This document shows, piece by piece, positions 16,613-25,359 of a stretch of 64,000 bases of DNA. Below the pieces are notes generated by a model that had not been told where the DNA came from, did not search any database, and saw nothing but the letters and a program-made list of their open reading frames with translations. Each line of letters opens with the position of its first letter. The first letter of the stretch is position 1. Origin of the DNA: Streptomyces atratus. GTDB taxonomy: Bacteria > Actinomycetota > Actinomycetes > Streptomycetales > Streptomycetaceae. Location of the stretch: contig NZ_BMRN01000032.1 in assembly GCF_014648655.1 (NCBI RefSeq), positions 1 to 64,000 on the forward strand. The letters run 5' to 3'. The position numbers and the translations under genes were made by a program.

Positions 16613-17863
16613 ATGAACCAGACGAGCGGATCGAAGTCGTTCGAGATCTCGAAACACCTCGTGTTCGAGGCGTACTTGAGGGTCAAGGCCAACAAGGGTG
16701 CGGCGGGTGTCGACGGCGAGTCGATCGAGCAGTTCGAGGCGGACCTGAAGGGCAACCTCTATAAACTGTGGAATCGCATGTCGTCGGGCTGCTACTTCCC
16801 GCCACCGGTCAAGATGGTGGAGATCGACAAGCCGGGAGGACGCGGGGTCAGGGTCCTCGGCGTGCCCACGGTCGCGGACAGAATCGCGCAAACGGTGGTG
16901 GCCATGGTGCTGGAGCCACTGGTGGAACCTGTGTTCCACCCGGACTCCTACGGCTATCGGCCCCGCCGCAGTGCGCTGGATGCGATCGCGGCATGCCGGG
17001 AACGGTGCTGGAAGACAGACTGGGTGATCGATATGGACATCCGGGGGTTCTTCGACAACCTTGATCATGATCTCGTCCTCAAGGCCGTCGGGCACCACAC
17101 CGACCAGCGGTGGGTCCTGCTGTATGTGGAGCGATGGCTCAAAGCCGCGCTTCAGAGGCGGGACGGCAGCCTGCAGGCCCGGGACTGCGGCAGCCCGCAG
17201 GGCTCGGCGGTTTCACCTGTGTTGTCCAACCTGTTCATGCACTACGCGTTCGATACGTGGATGGCCCGGGAGTACCCCGGCGTCCGGTTCGAGCGGTACT
17301 GCGACGACGTGGTGGTCCACTGCCGCAACGAGGTTCAGGCGCACCAGGTGCGTCAGGCCATCGGCGGGCGGCTGGCCGAGTGCGGTGGTCTGGAGTTACA
17401 TCCGGACAAGACCCGCATTGTGTACTGCAAGGACCGGAACCGGCGTGGCTCGGCCGAGCACACGTCGTTCACGTTCCTGGGGTACGGGTTTCGCGTGCGA
17501 AGGCTCCGGACGAAGCGCGGAGATTACTTCTTCGGCTTCAATCCGGCCATCAGCGACGAGGCAGCCAAGCAAATCCGGATGCAGATTCGCCATTGGAGAC
17601 TGCACCTGCGTAGTGACACGACCCTGGAAGAGCTCGCCCGGGAGATCAACCCGGTCGTGCGGGGCTGGATCAACTACTTCGGGCGGTTCCACCCGTCTGC
17701 GTTGCTCTCCACCCTCAACCGCATCAACGACTATCTGGTGCGGTGGCTCGTCCGCAAGTACAAGCGGTTCAAGCGGAAGCGAGCGAGAGCACGAGAGGCC
17801 CTGAACCGTCACGCCAGGCGGTTCCCCGGACTCTTCGCTCACTGGAAACTCGTCAAACCGTAA
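16613..17863 (+). CDS. group II intron reverse transcriptase/maturase
   Basis: The product is about 416 residues from ATG 16613, with CGGAG upstream; a GTG at 16604 is an alternative. Reverse-transcriptase blocks are visible: ANKGAAGVDGESIEQF (RT0/1), GVRVLGVPTVADRIAQ, the DSYGYRPRRSALDAI block, VIDMDIRGFFDNLDHDL with a catalytic Asp, GSPQGSAVSPVLSNLFM, and RYCDDVVVHC with the two catalytic Asp residues (YCDD variant of YADD). LGYGF and the maturase (GIIM-like) segment RGWINYFGRFHPSAL follow. There is no C-terminal HNH endonuclease, so mobility would rely on an endonuclease-independent route. The frame is intact. Confidence 0.92.
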   Translation: MNQTSGSKSFEISKHLVFEAYLRVKANKGAAGVDGESIEQFEADLKGNLYKLWNRMSSGCYFPPPVKMVEIDKPGGRGVRVLGVPTVADRIAQTVVAMVLEPLVEPVFHPDSYGYRPRRSALDAIAACRERCWKTDWVIDMDIRGFFDNLDHDLVLKAVGHHTDQRWVLLYVERWLKAALQRRDGSLQARDCGSPQGSAVSPVLSNLFMHYAFDTWMAREYPGVRFERYCDDVVVHCRNEVQAHQVRQAIGGRLAECGGLELHPDKTRIVYCKDRNRRGSAEHTSFTFLGYGFRVRRLRTKRGDYFFGFNPAISDEAAKQIRMQIRHWRLHLRSDTTLEELAREINPVVRGWINYFGRFHPSALLSTLNRINDYLVRWLVRKYKRFKRKRARAREALNRHARRFPGLFAHWKLVKP

Positions 17864-17884
17864 CCGTGCACGACTGGACGATGG

Positions 17885-17958
17885 GAGCCGTGTAAGCCGA
17901 GAGGTTTACGCACGGTTCTGAGAGCGGCGGCGGGTGAAACTCCCGCCGCCGACTCACC
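17885..17958 (+). ncRNA. group II intron catalytic domains V and VI
   Basis: Domain V is a 34-nt hairpin (17885-17918) starting GAGCCG, with its AGAG loop region and the closing CGGTTC, matching the family consensus. Domain VI follows: a stem made of GGCGGCGGG and its complement CCCGCCGCC around a TGAAACT loop, near the 3' splice site. The branch-point adenosine cannot be fixed by eye. Confidence 0.8.
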
Positions 17959-18504
17959 CAGGCACTGGACCGCTCGCAGCCGGTACTGCCGATGATGCCG
18001 GGCATGCCCGAACGCCGCACCCACGACTACTACCGGCACGGGATCACCAGCCTGTTCGCCGCCTTCAACATCGCCGACGGCACCGTCATATCGGAACTGC
18101 ACCGCCGCCACCGCGCCATCGAGTTCAAGAAGTTCCTGATCCGGATCGACAAGGCCGTGCCCACCGGACTCGATGTCCACCTGGTCTGTGACAATTACGC
18201 CACCCACAACACCGCCGAGATCAAGACGTGGCTGGGTAAACACCCCCGCTTCCACGTCCACTTCACCCCGACCGGCTCTTCCTGGATGAACCAGGTCGAG
18301 CGCTGGTTCGGCCTGCTGACCGACAAACTCATCCGCCGCGGCGTCCACACCTCTGTGACAGCCCTGGAGAAGGACATCACCGCCTGGATCGACACCTGGA
18401 ACGAGAACCCGAAGCCGTTCACCTGGACCAAGACCGCTGACGAGATCCTCAAGTCCCTCGCCGACTACCTCACCAAAATCAGCCCACCCAGCACCAAAAA
18501 CTAG
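17959..18504 (+). CDS. IS630-family transposase, 3' exon
   Basis: This is the continuation of the split transposase: QALDRSQPVLPMMPGMPERR, then YYRHGITSLFAAFNIADGTV, LVCDNYATHNTAEI with the second catalytic Asp, and TPTGSSWMNQVERWFGLLTD with the catalytic Glu. Together with Asp259 in the first exon, this completes the DDE triad. An ATG at 17992 is in frame but is not a natural start. If the intron did not splice, this half would be silent. Confidence 0.9.
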   Translation, partial: QALDRSQPVLPMMPGMPERRTHDYYRHGITSLFAAFNIADGTVISELHRRHRAIEFKKFLIRIDKAVPTGLDVHLVCDNYATHNTAEIKTWLGKHPRFHVHFTPTGSSWMNQVERWFGLLTDKLIRRGVHTSVTALEKDITAWIDTWNENPKPFTWTKTADEILKSLADYLTKISPPSTKN

Positions 18505-18543
18505 CAGCAGATTTAGGACCGCCTTTTCTGGCGCATCACACTA

Positions 18544-19016
18544 GTCGAGGTCCTACGGAGGGGAGGGCATGTGTCGGAGTGAGATGTGGGTGAAGATGTC
18601 CGGCCGCACAACCGCTCGGCCGTTGCTGGATTGTGACGTTCCAGATTGAGGATTCCTTACATTCATTCCCCTGACGCACACTCGTTCGGCATGTCACTCT
18701 GGCCAGGGCCCACCCTGGGAGGTCTCCGTACGGGAGCTAGGGGGATCGGTGGGAAACGTCATCAGTCTGGAATTGGGGCCGCAGGACAGCCCAAGTAGCA
18801 GTAGAGGTGGTGTGTGTCCTGCCCTCCAGAATTGCCCAAGATTGCGGTCTTCAGGAACGCACGAGACAGCTCATGAAGGCACCGGGACTCGACTGCTCAT
18901 CATGTCGCAGTTGCCTCGTTGGGTAAACGCAATAGGGCAGGCAGTGGGAGGTGCCGGCGGAAGGGATGCTCGCCAGCACCCCGCGCACCACTCGTCAATC
19001 ATCGGTGGGATGGCAG
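18544..19016. other. intergenic region before the integrase
   Basis: No gene is supported in the 470 bp between the IS630 element and the integrase. Base composition is lower in G+C than the neighbours, and frames lack motifs. The region may hold the attachment site and promoter of the element to which the integrase belonged; I found no convincing repeat to define it. Confidence 0.35.
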
Positions 19017-20389
19017 GTGCCCTACATAGAAGTGCGCGGAAACAGCATCCGCGTGAAGTGGTGGAGCGGCGAGTACAAGCTCGGCGCTGACGGCAATCCG
19101 ACGAAGAAGAAGCGGTACGAGTCCGCCAGCGGCCCCGAGCCCGGCGTGACGTTCCAGGACACGAACGAGGCGTACACCTACGGCCTCGACCGAGAGTCTG
19201 ACGTCCGCAACAAGCGCAACCGCCGCATGGCGGGTGACCCTATGAACATGGCGGTCTACATCGACCGCTGGTTCAAGGAAGCAGACCTGCGGGCCAACTC
19301 GAACAGGACCAATGCGTCGCGGCTGAACGCGGTGATCAAACCGTACTGGGCGCAGTGGGACGTCGAAGAGATCACGCCGCTCGAGTACGACGCCTTCCGT
19401 AACTACGTTACCGGCAAGTACTCGGAAAACTACAGCAAGAATATCCTCGGGCTTTTCAAGATGCTGATGGACGACGCGGTCGTAAAGTACAAGCTCCGCG
19501 AAGAAAGCCCGATCGTGGAACAGCATCGCTGCGGCCGGTACAAGCGAAAGCAGACCCGCCGCGTCATGCGCAAGCTGTCCATCCAGTCCGTGCACCAGTT
19601 GGCCGTGAACGCCCACACGTTGTGGGGCTTCACCGGCTGGGCGTACATCTGGACCGTGGCTTTCACCGGCACCCGTCCTCCTGGCGAGATGTTCGGCCTC
19701 CAGCGGGGCTACTCGTCGCCCTACTGGCCCGCCTCCGAGCCTGATGACGAAGTGCGCGAGGAGGCCGAGCAGCGGTACGAGGCACTGCACGCGATGCGGG
19801 TGCAGTATCAGACGTACGTCGCGGACAAGCAGCACGTGCTGGCAGCTCCGAAGTACGACTCATGGCGAACACCGGTGATGCCGCCCGTCCTCCATGAGAT
19901 GCATGTGGCTCTGCTGGCGTCTCATGAGAAGCCGTGGACGTTTCTGTCTGTCACGGGGAAGCCCCTTCTGGGGACGGATTTCGATCGGGACTACTGGTAC
20001 CCGATGCGGGACGGCGACGAGGAACGGGACTCCGGGCCGCGGTATGCGCGGTGGGCGCGGCCCGCGATGCCGGCAGTCCCGGAGATGGCCGGGCAGGACA
20101 TCTACCGACTGCGCCACTGGCACAAGGCGAAGCTGGATGAGTCGGGGACATTCCGCGCGTGGCGGTGGAGGCCCGAATGGGGCATGAGCTTCCGGGTGTG
20201 GAGGGTGTGTACAGCGAGGTGACGGTCGGGATGGAGGAGAGGATTGGGGAGTACCTTCAGCGTGTGTGGGAGAAAGAAGTAGTGGGTGCGGGGTTGTGGA
20301 CGCCTCTTTTTCCCATGCCGCTCCCAGATGGCCTGCACGATGCTGCTCCGCCCCTGTTCAGTGGCCTACCAGTCCTGGAGTACGAATGA
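19017..20389 (+). pseudogene. tyrosine-type integrase with C-terminal frameshift
   Basis: From GTG 19017 the product starts PYIEVRGNSIRVKWWSGEYKL, a typical Streptomyces phage/ICE integrase N-terminus. It has a SAM-like core-binding region (AVYIDRWFKEADLRANSNR) and the catalytic domain with TGTRPPGEMFGL (first Arg) and DIYRLRHWHKAKLDES. Near 20155 the frame changes: the natural continuation VAVEARMGHELPGVEGVYSE, with the nucleophilic Tyr, is in another frame and runs to 20389. A single-base deletion in the GCGCGTGGCG region explains this. The intact ORF therefore ends early and lacks the Tyr. It marks the right edge of the accessory island. Confidence 0.75.
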
Positions 20390-21423
20390 TCGTCTGGATC
20401 AACGGTGCGTTCAGCGCGGGCAAGACGAGCGCCGCGCGCGAGCTGGTCGATCTGATCCCGAACAGCACGTTCTACGACCCTGAGCTGATCGGCGCAGGGC
20501 TGCGGTATCTGCTGCCCCAGAAGAGACTTGCCGAGGTGACGGACTTCCAGGACCTGCCGATCTGGCGGCGTCTGGTGGTGGACACCGCCGCGGCCCTGCT
20601 CGCCGAGGTGTCCGGGGTGCTGGTGGTTCCTATGACGCTGCTGCGACAGGAGTACCGCGACGAGATCTTCGGAGGGCTCGCCTCCCGGCGCATACCGGTG
20701 CGCCATGTACTGCTCTCACCTGAGGAAACGATCCTGCGCAAACGGATCGCCGACCGGGTGGAGTTCGCCGACGACCCGGAGCACAGCGAGCGCATCCGGC
20801 AGTGGGCCTACGAGCACATCGAGCCCTACCGGGCGGCGCTCGGCTGGCTCAACCGGGACGCCCACACCATCGACACCAGCGCGCTCACTCCGTACGAGAC
20901 GGCCGAGCGGATCGCCGAGGCGGTCCGCACCGGAGCGGCCACCGCATGCGAGATCGTGCAGACGCCCGAGCCGACTGCGGAGACCGTCGCGGCCGGCGTG
21001 CTGCTCTTCGACGAACACGACCGGGTGCTGCTCGTCGACCCGACGTACAAGCCCGGCTGGGAGTTCCCGGGCGGAGTGGTCGAGACCGGCGAGGCACCGG
21101 CACAGGCCGGGATCCGTGAAGTGGCCGAGGAGATAGGCATCGATCTCGAACGGGTGCCGAAACTCCTCGTCATCGACTGGGAGGCGCCCGAACCACCCGG
21201 CTACGGAGGGCTGCGGATGCTCTTCGACGGCGGCCTGCTGCCCGGTGCGGACGCCGACCGGCTGCTGCTGCCCGGCTCCGAACTGCGCGGCTGGCGGTTC
21301 GTCACCGAGGAGGAGGCGGCCACCATGCTTCCTCCGACCCGGTACGAACGGCTGCGCTGGGCACTGCGCGCCCGGGAGCGGTCAACCGTGCTCAACCTGG
21401 AGGCCGGAGTCCCGGTCGGCTGA
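20386..21423 (+). CDS. P-loop kinase-like / Nudix hydrolase fusion
   Basis: The product is 345 residues from ATG 20386, overlapping the stop of the integrase remnant (ATGA). The N-terminal domain (about 1-185) is an AAA/shikimate-kinase-type P-loop domain with WINGAFSAGKTSAARELV as Walker A at residues 5-15, and RHVLLSPEETILRKRI in the second half. The C-terminal domain (about 200-335) is a Nudix hydrolase with GGVVETGEAPAQAGIREVAE continuing EIGI, a correct G-x5-E-x7-REVxEExG box. It probably acts on a nucleotide-linked substrate, but the specificity is unknown. The fusion is seen in other Streptomyces. There is no membrane segment. Confidence 0.85.
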   Translation: MIVWINGAFSAGKTSAARELVDLIPNSTFYDPELIGAGLRYLLPQKRLAEVTDFQDLPIWRRLVVDTAAALLAEVSGVLVVPMTLLRQEYRDEIFGGLASRRIPVRHVLLSPEETILRKRIADRVEFADDPEHSERIRQWAYEHIEPYRAALGWLNRDAHTIDTSALTPYETAERIAEAVRTGAATACEIVQTPEPTAETVAAGVLLFDEHDRVLLVDPTYKPGWEFPGGVVETGEAPAQAGIREVAEEIGIDLERVPKLLVIDWEAPEPPGYGGLRMLFDGGLLPGADADRLLLPGSELRGWRFVTEEEAATMLPPTRYERLRWALRARERSTVLNLEAGVPVG

Positions 21424-21735
21424 GGCACGCAGCACCGCGGCGGTGTCGACGGTGAGGGGATCGCCGTGCCCGAAGCAGACCGTGGCCGGTTCCGGAGCGG
21501 CCAGCCGTCGGAACGAGGCCACGGCCTGCGGCCGGTCGATGTTGAAGACGCCCAGCATCACCTGACCGGCCCCGGCCACGCAGTCGCCGGTGAACAGCAC
21601 TCCGTGGTGCGGCAGATGGATACCGATGGAGCCGGGGGTGTGGCCCGGTACGTGGACCACACGGGCCCCCGATCCGAAGCGGATCTCGTCGCCGTCGGCC
21701 AGTAGGCCGGCACCATGCCGGATGTCAGCACAGGG
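21382..21735 (-). pseudogene. MBL-fold hydrolase, C-terminal fragment
   Basis: The segment GDEIRFGSGARVVHVPGHTPGS, then HGVLFTGDCVAGAGQ and ATVCFGHGDPLTVDTAAVL, is the C-terminal half of a metallo-beta-lactamase-fold hydrolase (metal ligands in HTPG, GD and GHGD). The N-terminal half with HxHxDH is missing. Upstream, the frame runs into sequence belonging to another gene. Its 3' end overlaps the tail of the kinase-Nudix gene by about 40 bp. Confidence 0.6.
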
Positions 21736-21946
21736 ACGCACGTCCGGCCGGTCACGGGGTCGTACTGCGAGGGGAGCGGGGCGGTGAAACCGGGGGTGTC
21801 GGCGTGCAGTCGGGCGACCATCACATGGAGCCGGCAGCGCGAGAGCGCGTCGAGGACCGCTTCCGTGTTTCTGCTCGCCCCGGACTCCTGCAGCAGTCGT
21901 TCGGCCTCCGTCGGCGGCGCCCGGCCGATCCCTGTCCCCGTTGTCA
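21725..21946 (-). pseudogene. SseB/SAV_915-like protein, N-terminal fragment
   Basis: In a second minus-strand frame the sequence AERLLQESGASRNTEAVLDA, then CRLHVMVARLHADTPGF and YDPVTGRTCVPVLTSGM, resembles the N-terminal part of SseB/SAV_915-type proteins. It stops resembling them where the MBL fragment begins, so a deletion has joined two unrelated partial genes. The family call is by memory and modest. Confidence 0.4.
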
Positions 21947-22084
21947 CGGGCCGATCCTGTGAAACCGGGCCCGGACCGGCCTGTGGCGGGTGGTCCGGAC
22001 CCGGTCCGCCGCGGACGGAGCGGCGGACCGGTCGGCCCTGCGAACAGGAGATCCGCAGGGACACGGGGCATCAGTGACGCGAAG

Positions 22085-23449
22085 TCAGGCCCGCTTGGAC
22101 TCCGCGTAGTTCCGCAGGAAAAGGGCCTCGGCGAGCGAAAGCCGCTCCAGCTCCTCGGGTGACACGCTCTCGTTCACCGCGTGGATCTGTGCCTCCGGCT
22201 CGCTCAGGCCGATCAAGAGGATTTCGGCCTGCGGGTAGAGGGCGGCGAGGGTGTTGCAGAGCGGGATCGAGCCGCCCATCCCGGACGTCTGCATCTTCTC
22301 GCCGGGGTACGCGGCCTCCATCGCCTGCGCCATGGACGTGTACGCCGGGCTGGAGGTGTCCGCGCGGAACGGCTGGCCCTGGCCGACCTGTTCCACCGAC
22401 ACCTTGGCCCCCCACGGGGCGTGCGCCTTGAGGTGAGCAGTCAGCAACTCGGTGGCCTCAGCGGCGTCCTGGCCCGGCGGCACCCGCAGGCTGACCTGCG
22501 CCCGCGCGCTCGCCTGGAGCGACGGTGTCGCGCCGACCACCGGCGGGCAGTCGATACCGATGACGGTGACGGCGGGCCGTGCCCAGATCCGGTCGGCGAC
22601 CGTACCCGTGCCGATCAGTCCGACGCCGTCGAGGACCTTCGCGTCCTTGCGGAACTCGGCCTCCGCGTACTGCAGCCCGTCCCATTCGGCGTCCGTGGCG
22701 AGCCCGTCGACGGTCGTGGTGCCGTCCTCGGCGCGCAGCGACGACAGCAGCTGGATCATCGCTGCCAGCGCGTCCGGGGCGGCGCCGCCGAACTGTCCGG
22801 AATGCAGGTTTCCTTCGAGGGTGTCCAGCGTGACCCGCAGCATCGTCATACCGCGCAGCGTCGCGGTCACCGTCGGCAGACCGACCCGGAAGTTGCCGGT
22901 GTCGCCGATGACGATCGTGTCGGCGGTCAGCAGTTCGGGGTGCGCCTCGGCGTACCGCTCCAGGCCGCCGGTGCCCTGCTCCTCGGAGCCCTCGGCGATC
23001 ACCTTGACGGAGACCGGGACGCCGCCGTTCGCCTTGAGGGCGCGCAGGGCGAGGAGATGCATGATGAAGCCGCCCTTGCAGTCGGCCGCGCCGCGGCCGA
23101 ACCAGCGGCCGTCGCGCTCCGTCAGCTCGAACGGCGGGGAGAGCCAGGCGCTCTCGTCGAGCGGCGGCTGAACGTCGTAGTGCGCGTAGAGCAGTACGGT
23201 CGGGGCGTCGGCCGGGCCGGGCAGGAAGCCGTATACCGACTGGGTGCCGTCGGGGGTGTCGAGCAGGGCGACATCCTGGAAGTCCTCGGCGCGCAGGGCG
23301 TCGGCGACCCAGTTGGCAGCCGCCTCGCACTCGCTCTTCGGGAACTGCGCGGGATCCGCCACCGACTGGAAGGCCACGAGCTCGGTCAGCTCCGCCTTGG
23401 CGTGGGGCATCAGCGAGGCAATGGTCTCGGAGATCGGACGGGCGGTCAT
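22085..23449 (-). CDS. M20 family dipeptidase
   Basis: The product is 454 residues from ATG 23449, with GAGGAG seven bases upstream; the frame stays open far upstream but that part is not coding. Metal-site motifs of M20 metallopeptidases are visible: YAHYDVQPP (His/Asp), GRGAADCKGGFIMHLLAL (Asp bridging the two zincs), EGSEEQGTGGLE (catalytic Glu and metal Glu), and the C-terminal ligand region near GMGGSIPLCNTL. A dimerisation domain (LRVTLDTLEGNLHSGQFGG) lies between. It hydrolyses dipeptides or related amides in the cytosol. It is transcribed away from the FAD reductase gene. Confidence 0.9.
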   Translation of the reverse strand: MTARPISETIASLMPHAKAELTELVAFQSVADPAQFPKSECEAAANWVADALRAEDFQDVALLDTPDGTQSVYGFLPGPADAPTVLLYAHYDVQPPLDESAWLSPPFELTERDGRWFGRGAADCKGGFIMHLLALRALKANGGVPVSVKVIAEGSEEQGTGGLERYAEAHPELLTADTIVIGDTGNFRVGLPTVTATLRGMTMLRVTLDTLEGNLHSGQFGGAAPDALAAMIQLLSSLRAEDGTTTVDGLATDAEWDGLQYAEAEFRKDAKVLDGVGLIGTGTVADRIWARPAVTVIGIDCPPVVGATPSLQASARAQVSLRVPPGQDAAEATELLTAHLKAHAPWGAKVSVEQVGQGQPFRADTSSPAYTSMAQAMEAAYPGEKMQTSGMGGSIPLCNTLAALYPQAEILLIGLSEPEAQIHAVNESVSPEELERLSLAEALFLRNYAESKRA

Positions 23450-23587
23450 GGGCACGCTCCTCGTGGGTGCGACGTTATGTGTACGAATCCGGGTACATGT
23501 ACACCGAGTGTGCGGCGTTGCATGTAGGACGAACGCACGGTCGATCCTCCCACAGAGGGGGCCGGGCTTGGCGCGCCGTAGGATGCC

Positions 23588-24847
23588 GTGAGCAGCATGG
23601 GCCACTGGTGGGATCGGGAGCAGAAGCACATCGTGAGCAGCGAGAACGCAGACGCCGTACATGAGCACGAAGAGTCGTCCGTGTGGGACGTCGTCGTAGT
23701 CGGTGGCGGACCGGCCGGAGCCTCCGCGGCATACGCGGCGGCGGTCGCCGGCCGACGGGTACTGCTCCTCGAGAAAGCGGAACTGCCCCGCTACAAGACG
23801 TGTGGCGGCGGCATCATCGGGTTTTCGCGTGATTCGCTGCCGCCCGGATTCGAACTGCCGCTGCGGGACCGGATCCACGCGGTCACGTTCTCGCTCAACG
23901 GCAGGCTGGCGCGGACCCGCCGCTCCAAGCGGATGCTCTTCGGGCTCATCAACCGCCCCGAGTTCGACGCGGGGCTGGTCGAGGAGGCGCAGAAGGCGGG
24001 CGCCGAGCTCCGCACCGGAGCGACCGTGACGAGGGTCGAGCAGCACGGCGCCGCGGTGCCGGACCGGCGCACGGTCGCCGTGGTGCTGTCCGGCGGCGAG
24101 ACGGTCCTGGCCCGCGCGGTCGTCGGTGCGGATGGCAGCGCTGGGCGGATAGGAGCCCATGTCGGGGTGAAACTCGACCAGGTGGACCTCGGCCTGGAGG
24201 CCGAGATCCCGGTTCCGGAGACGGTCGCGGAGGACTGGGCGGGGCGGGTGCTGATCGACTGGGGCCCCATGCCCGGCAGTTACGGCTGGGTGTTCCCCAA
24301 GGGCGACACCCTCACCGTCGGCGTGATCTCGGCGCGGGGTGACGGGGCGGGAACCAAGCGGTATCTGGAGGACTTCATCGCCCGGCTCGGTCTCTCCGGC
24401 TTCGAGCCGAAGATCTCCTCCGGGCACCTGACGCGCTGCCGCAGCGACGACTCGCCGCTCTCGCGCGGGCGGGTGCTGGTGTGTGGCGATGCGGCGGGGC
24501 TGCTGGAGCCGTGGACCCGAGAAGGCATCTCCTTCGCGCTGCGGTCGGGGCGGCTTGCCGGTGAGTGGGCGGTCCGGATCGCGGAGTCGCACGATGCCGT
24601 GGACGCCCGACGCCAGGCGCTCAACTACGCCTTCGCCATCAAGGCCGGCCTGGGTGTCGAGATGGGTGTCGGACGGCGCATGCTGAAGCTGTTCGAGCGC
24701 CGGCCCGGTGTGCTGCACGCGGTGCTGACGGGATTCCGCCCGGCCTGGAACGCGTTCGCCGGGATCACCCGGGGAACGACTTCGCTGGCCGAGCTGGTCC
24801 GTACGCATCCGCTGGCGCAGCGGGCCCTGTCCGCAATGGACCGCTGA
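23588..24847 (+). CDS. geranylgeranyl-reductase-family FAD oxidoreductase
   Basis: The product is up to 419 residues from GTG 23588, with an in-frame GTG 23633 as an equally plausible start. The FAD-binding Rossmann motif DVVVVGGGPAGASAAYAAA follows the N-terminus, then the PRYKTCGGGI motif of the GGR/Lhg family, the second nucleotide motif VVGADGSAGRIGAHVG, and GRVLVCGDAAGLLEPWTREG with the Asp that contacts FAD ribitol. Homologues reduce isoprenoid chains, for example in menaquinone or lipid metabolism; the substrate here is not known. It is soluble or peripherally bound, with no transmembrane helix. Confidence 0.88.
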   Translation: MSSMGHWWDREQKHIVSSENADAVHEHEESSVWDVVVVGGGPAGASAAYAAAVAGRRVLLLEKAELPRYKTCGGGIIGFSRDSLPPGFELPLRDRIHAVTFSLNGRLARTRRSKRMLFGLINRPEFDAGLVEEAQKAGAELRTGATVTRVEQHGAAVPDRRTVAVVLSGGETVLARAVVGADGSAGRIGAHVGVKLDQVDLGLEAEIPVPETVAEDWAGRVLIDWGPMPGSYGWVFPKGDTLTVGVISARGDGAGTKRYLEDFIARLGLSGFEPKISSGHLTRCRSDDSPLSRGRVLVCGDAAGLLEPWTREGISFALRSGRLAGEWAVRIAESHDAVDARRQALNYAFAIKAGLGVEMGVGRRMLKLFERRPGVLHAVLTGFRPAWNAFAGITRGTTSLAELVRTHPLAQRALSAMDR

Positions 24848-24887
24848 CACCTGACCTCTGACGCCGAGGGCGGGCCGGACCGCACCG

Positions 24888-25340
24888 TCAGCCCTCCATG
24901 GTGATCCGGAAGACGGGGTGGTCCGGGCAGGCGGCCTGGAGTTCTGCGTCCGTGGACTTTGCGGTGATGCCCTGGAAGTACTGGTTGACCTCCCAGCCCC
25001 ACCGCTCCAGATAGGCGCGGACGATCAGCACCTTCTGCTCGTCGTCCGCGATCTCCACGGCCGTGAAGGTGCGGATCTTCCGGCCCACCCGCAGCTCGCC
25101 GCCACCGGCGACCCGCATGTTGCGCACCCACTGGGAGTGGCCCCGCGCGGAGACCAGATACTGCGTGCCCTGGTAGGTGTGGGAGTTCACGGGGATGCGC
25201 TGCATCTGCCCGCTCTTGCGGCCGCGCACCGACATCTCGGCCGAGCCGAGAAGGCTGACGCCGTGCCGGGCGAGCCAGCCGACGATGCTGTTCATCCGGA
25301 CGTTGAACGCGTTGCCCTGAAGGTAGTACGGCTGAGACAT
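24888..25340 (-). CDS. deazaflavin-dependent nitroreductase-family protein (Ddn-like)
   Basis: The product is 150 residues, the usual size of the split beta-barrel F420-dependent Ddn/FDOR-B family. Recognisable parts are the N-terminal helix NAFNVRMNSIVGWLARHGV, LLGSAEMSVRGRKSGQMQRIPV (cofactor phosphate-binding region), and YLVSARGHSQWVRNMRVAGG. It probably uses coenzyme F420 for reduction of an unknown substrate. It is divergent from a TetR gene with two palindromic operators in between, so it is likely under that regulator. Confidence 0.88.
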   Translation of the reverse strand: MSQPYYLQGNAFNVRMNSIVGWLARHGVSLLGSAEMSVRGRKSGQMQRIPVNSHTYQGTQYLVSARGHSQWVRNMRVAGGGELRVGRKIRTFTAVEIADDEQKVLIVRAYLERWGWEVNQYFQGITAKSTDAELQAACPDHPVFRITMEG

Positions 25341-25359
25341 GGTGACTCCCCCACTGTTT

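Larger units (their letters stand above)
16040..17958 (+). mobile_element. group II intron interrupting the IS630 transposase
   Basis: The intron starts with the GTGTG consensus at 16040 and ends about 17958, where the transposase frame resumes with QALDRSQPVL. A typical domain V is present at 17885-17918 (GAGCCGTG…CACGGTTC), followed by a GC-rich domain VI hairpin. Candidate exon-binding site 1 GATCTGG (16304-16310) is perfectly complementary to the last seven exon bases CCAGATC (16033-16039). A weaker EBS2 (TCTTT, 16274-16278) faces AAAGA (16027-16031). The intron encodes its own reverse transcriptase. The 3' boundary is uncertain by one or two bases because the last two bases read CC rather than AY. 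Confidence 0.85.
15202..18541 (+). mobile_element. IS630-family element carrying a group II intron
   Basis: Terminal inverted repeats begin GTGTGATGCGCCAGAAAAG at 15202 and end with the complement at 18541; about 30 of the first 36 positions match. TA dinucleotides flank both sides (15200-15201 and 18542-18543), the target duplication typical of the IS630/Tc1 group. The element is 3340 bp, of which about 1919 bp is the intron, leaving a normal-sized element of about 1.4 kb. It inserted next to the scrambled monooxygenase remnant. Confidence 0.9.
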
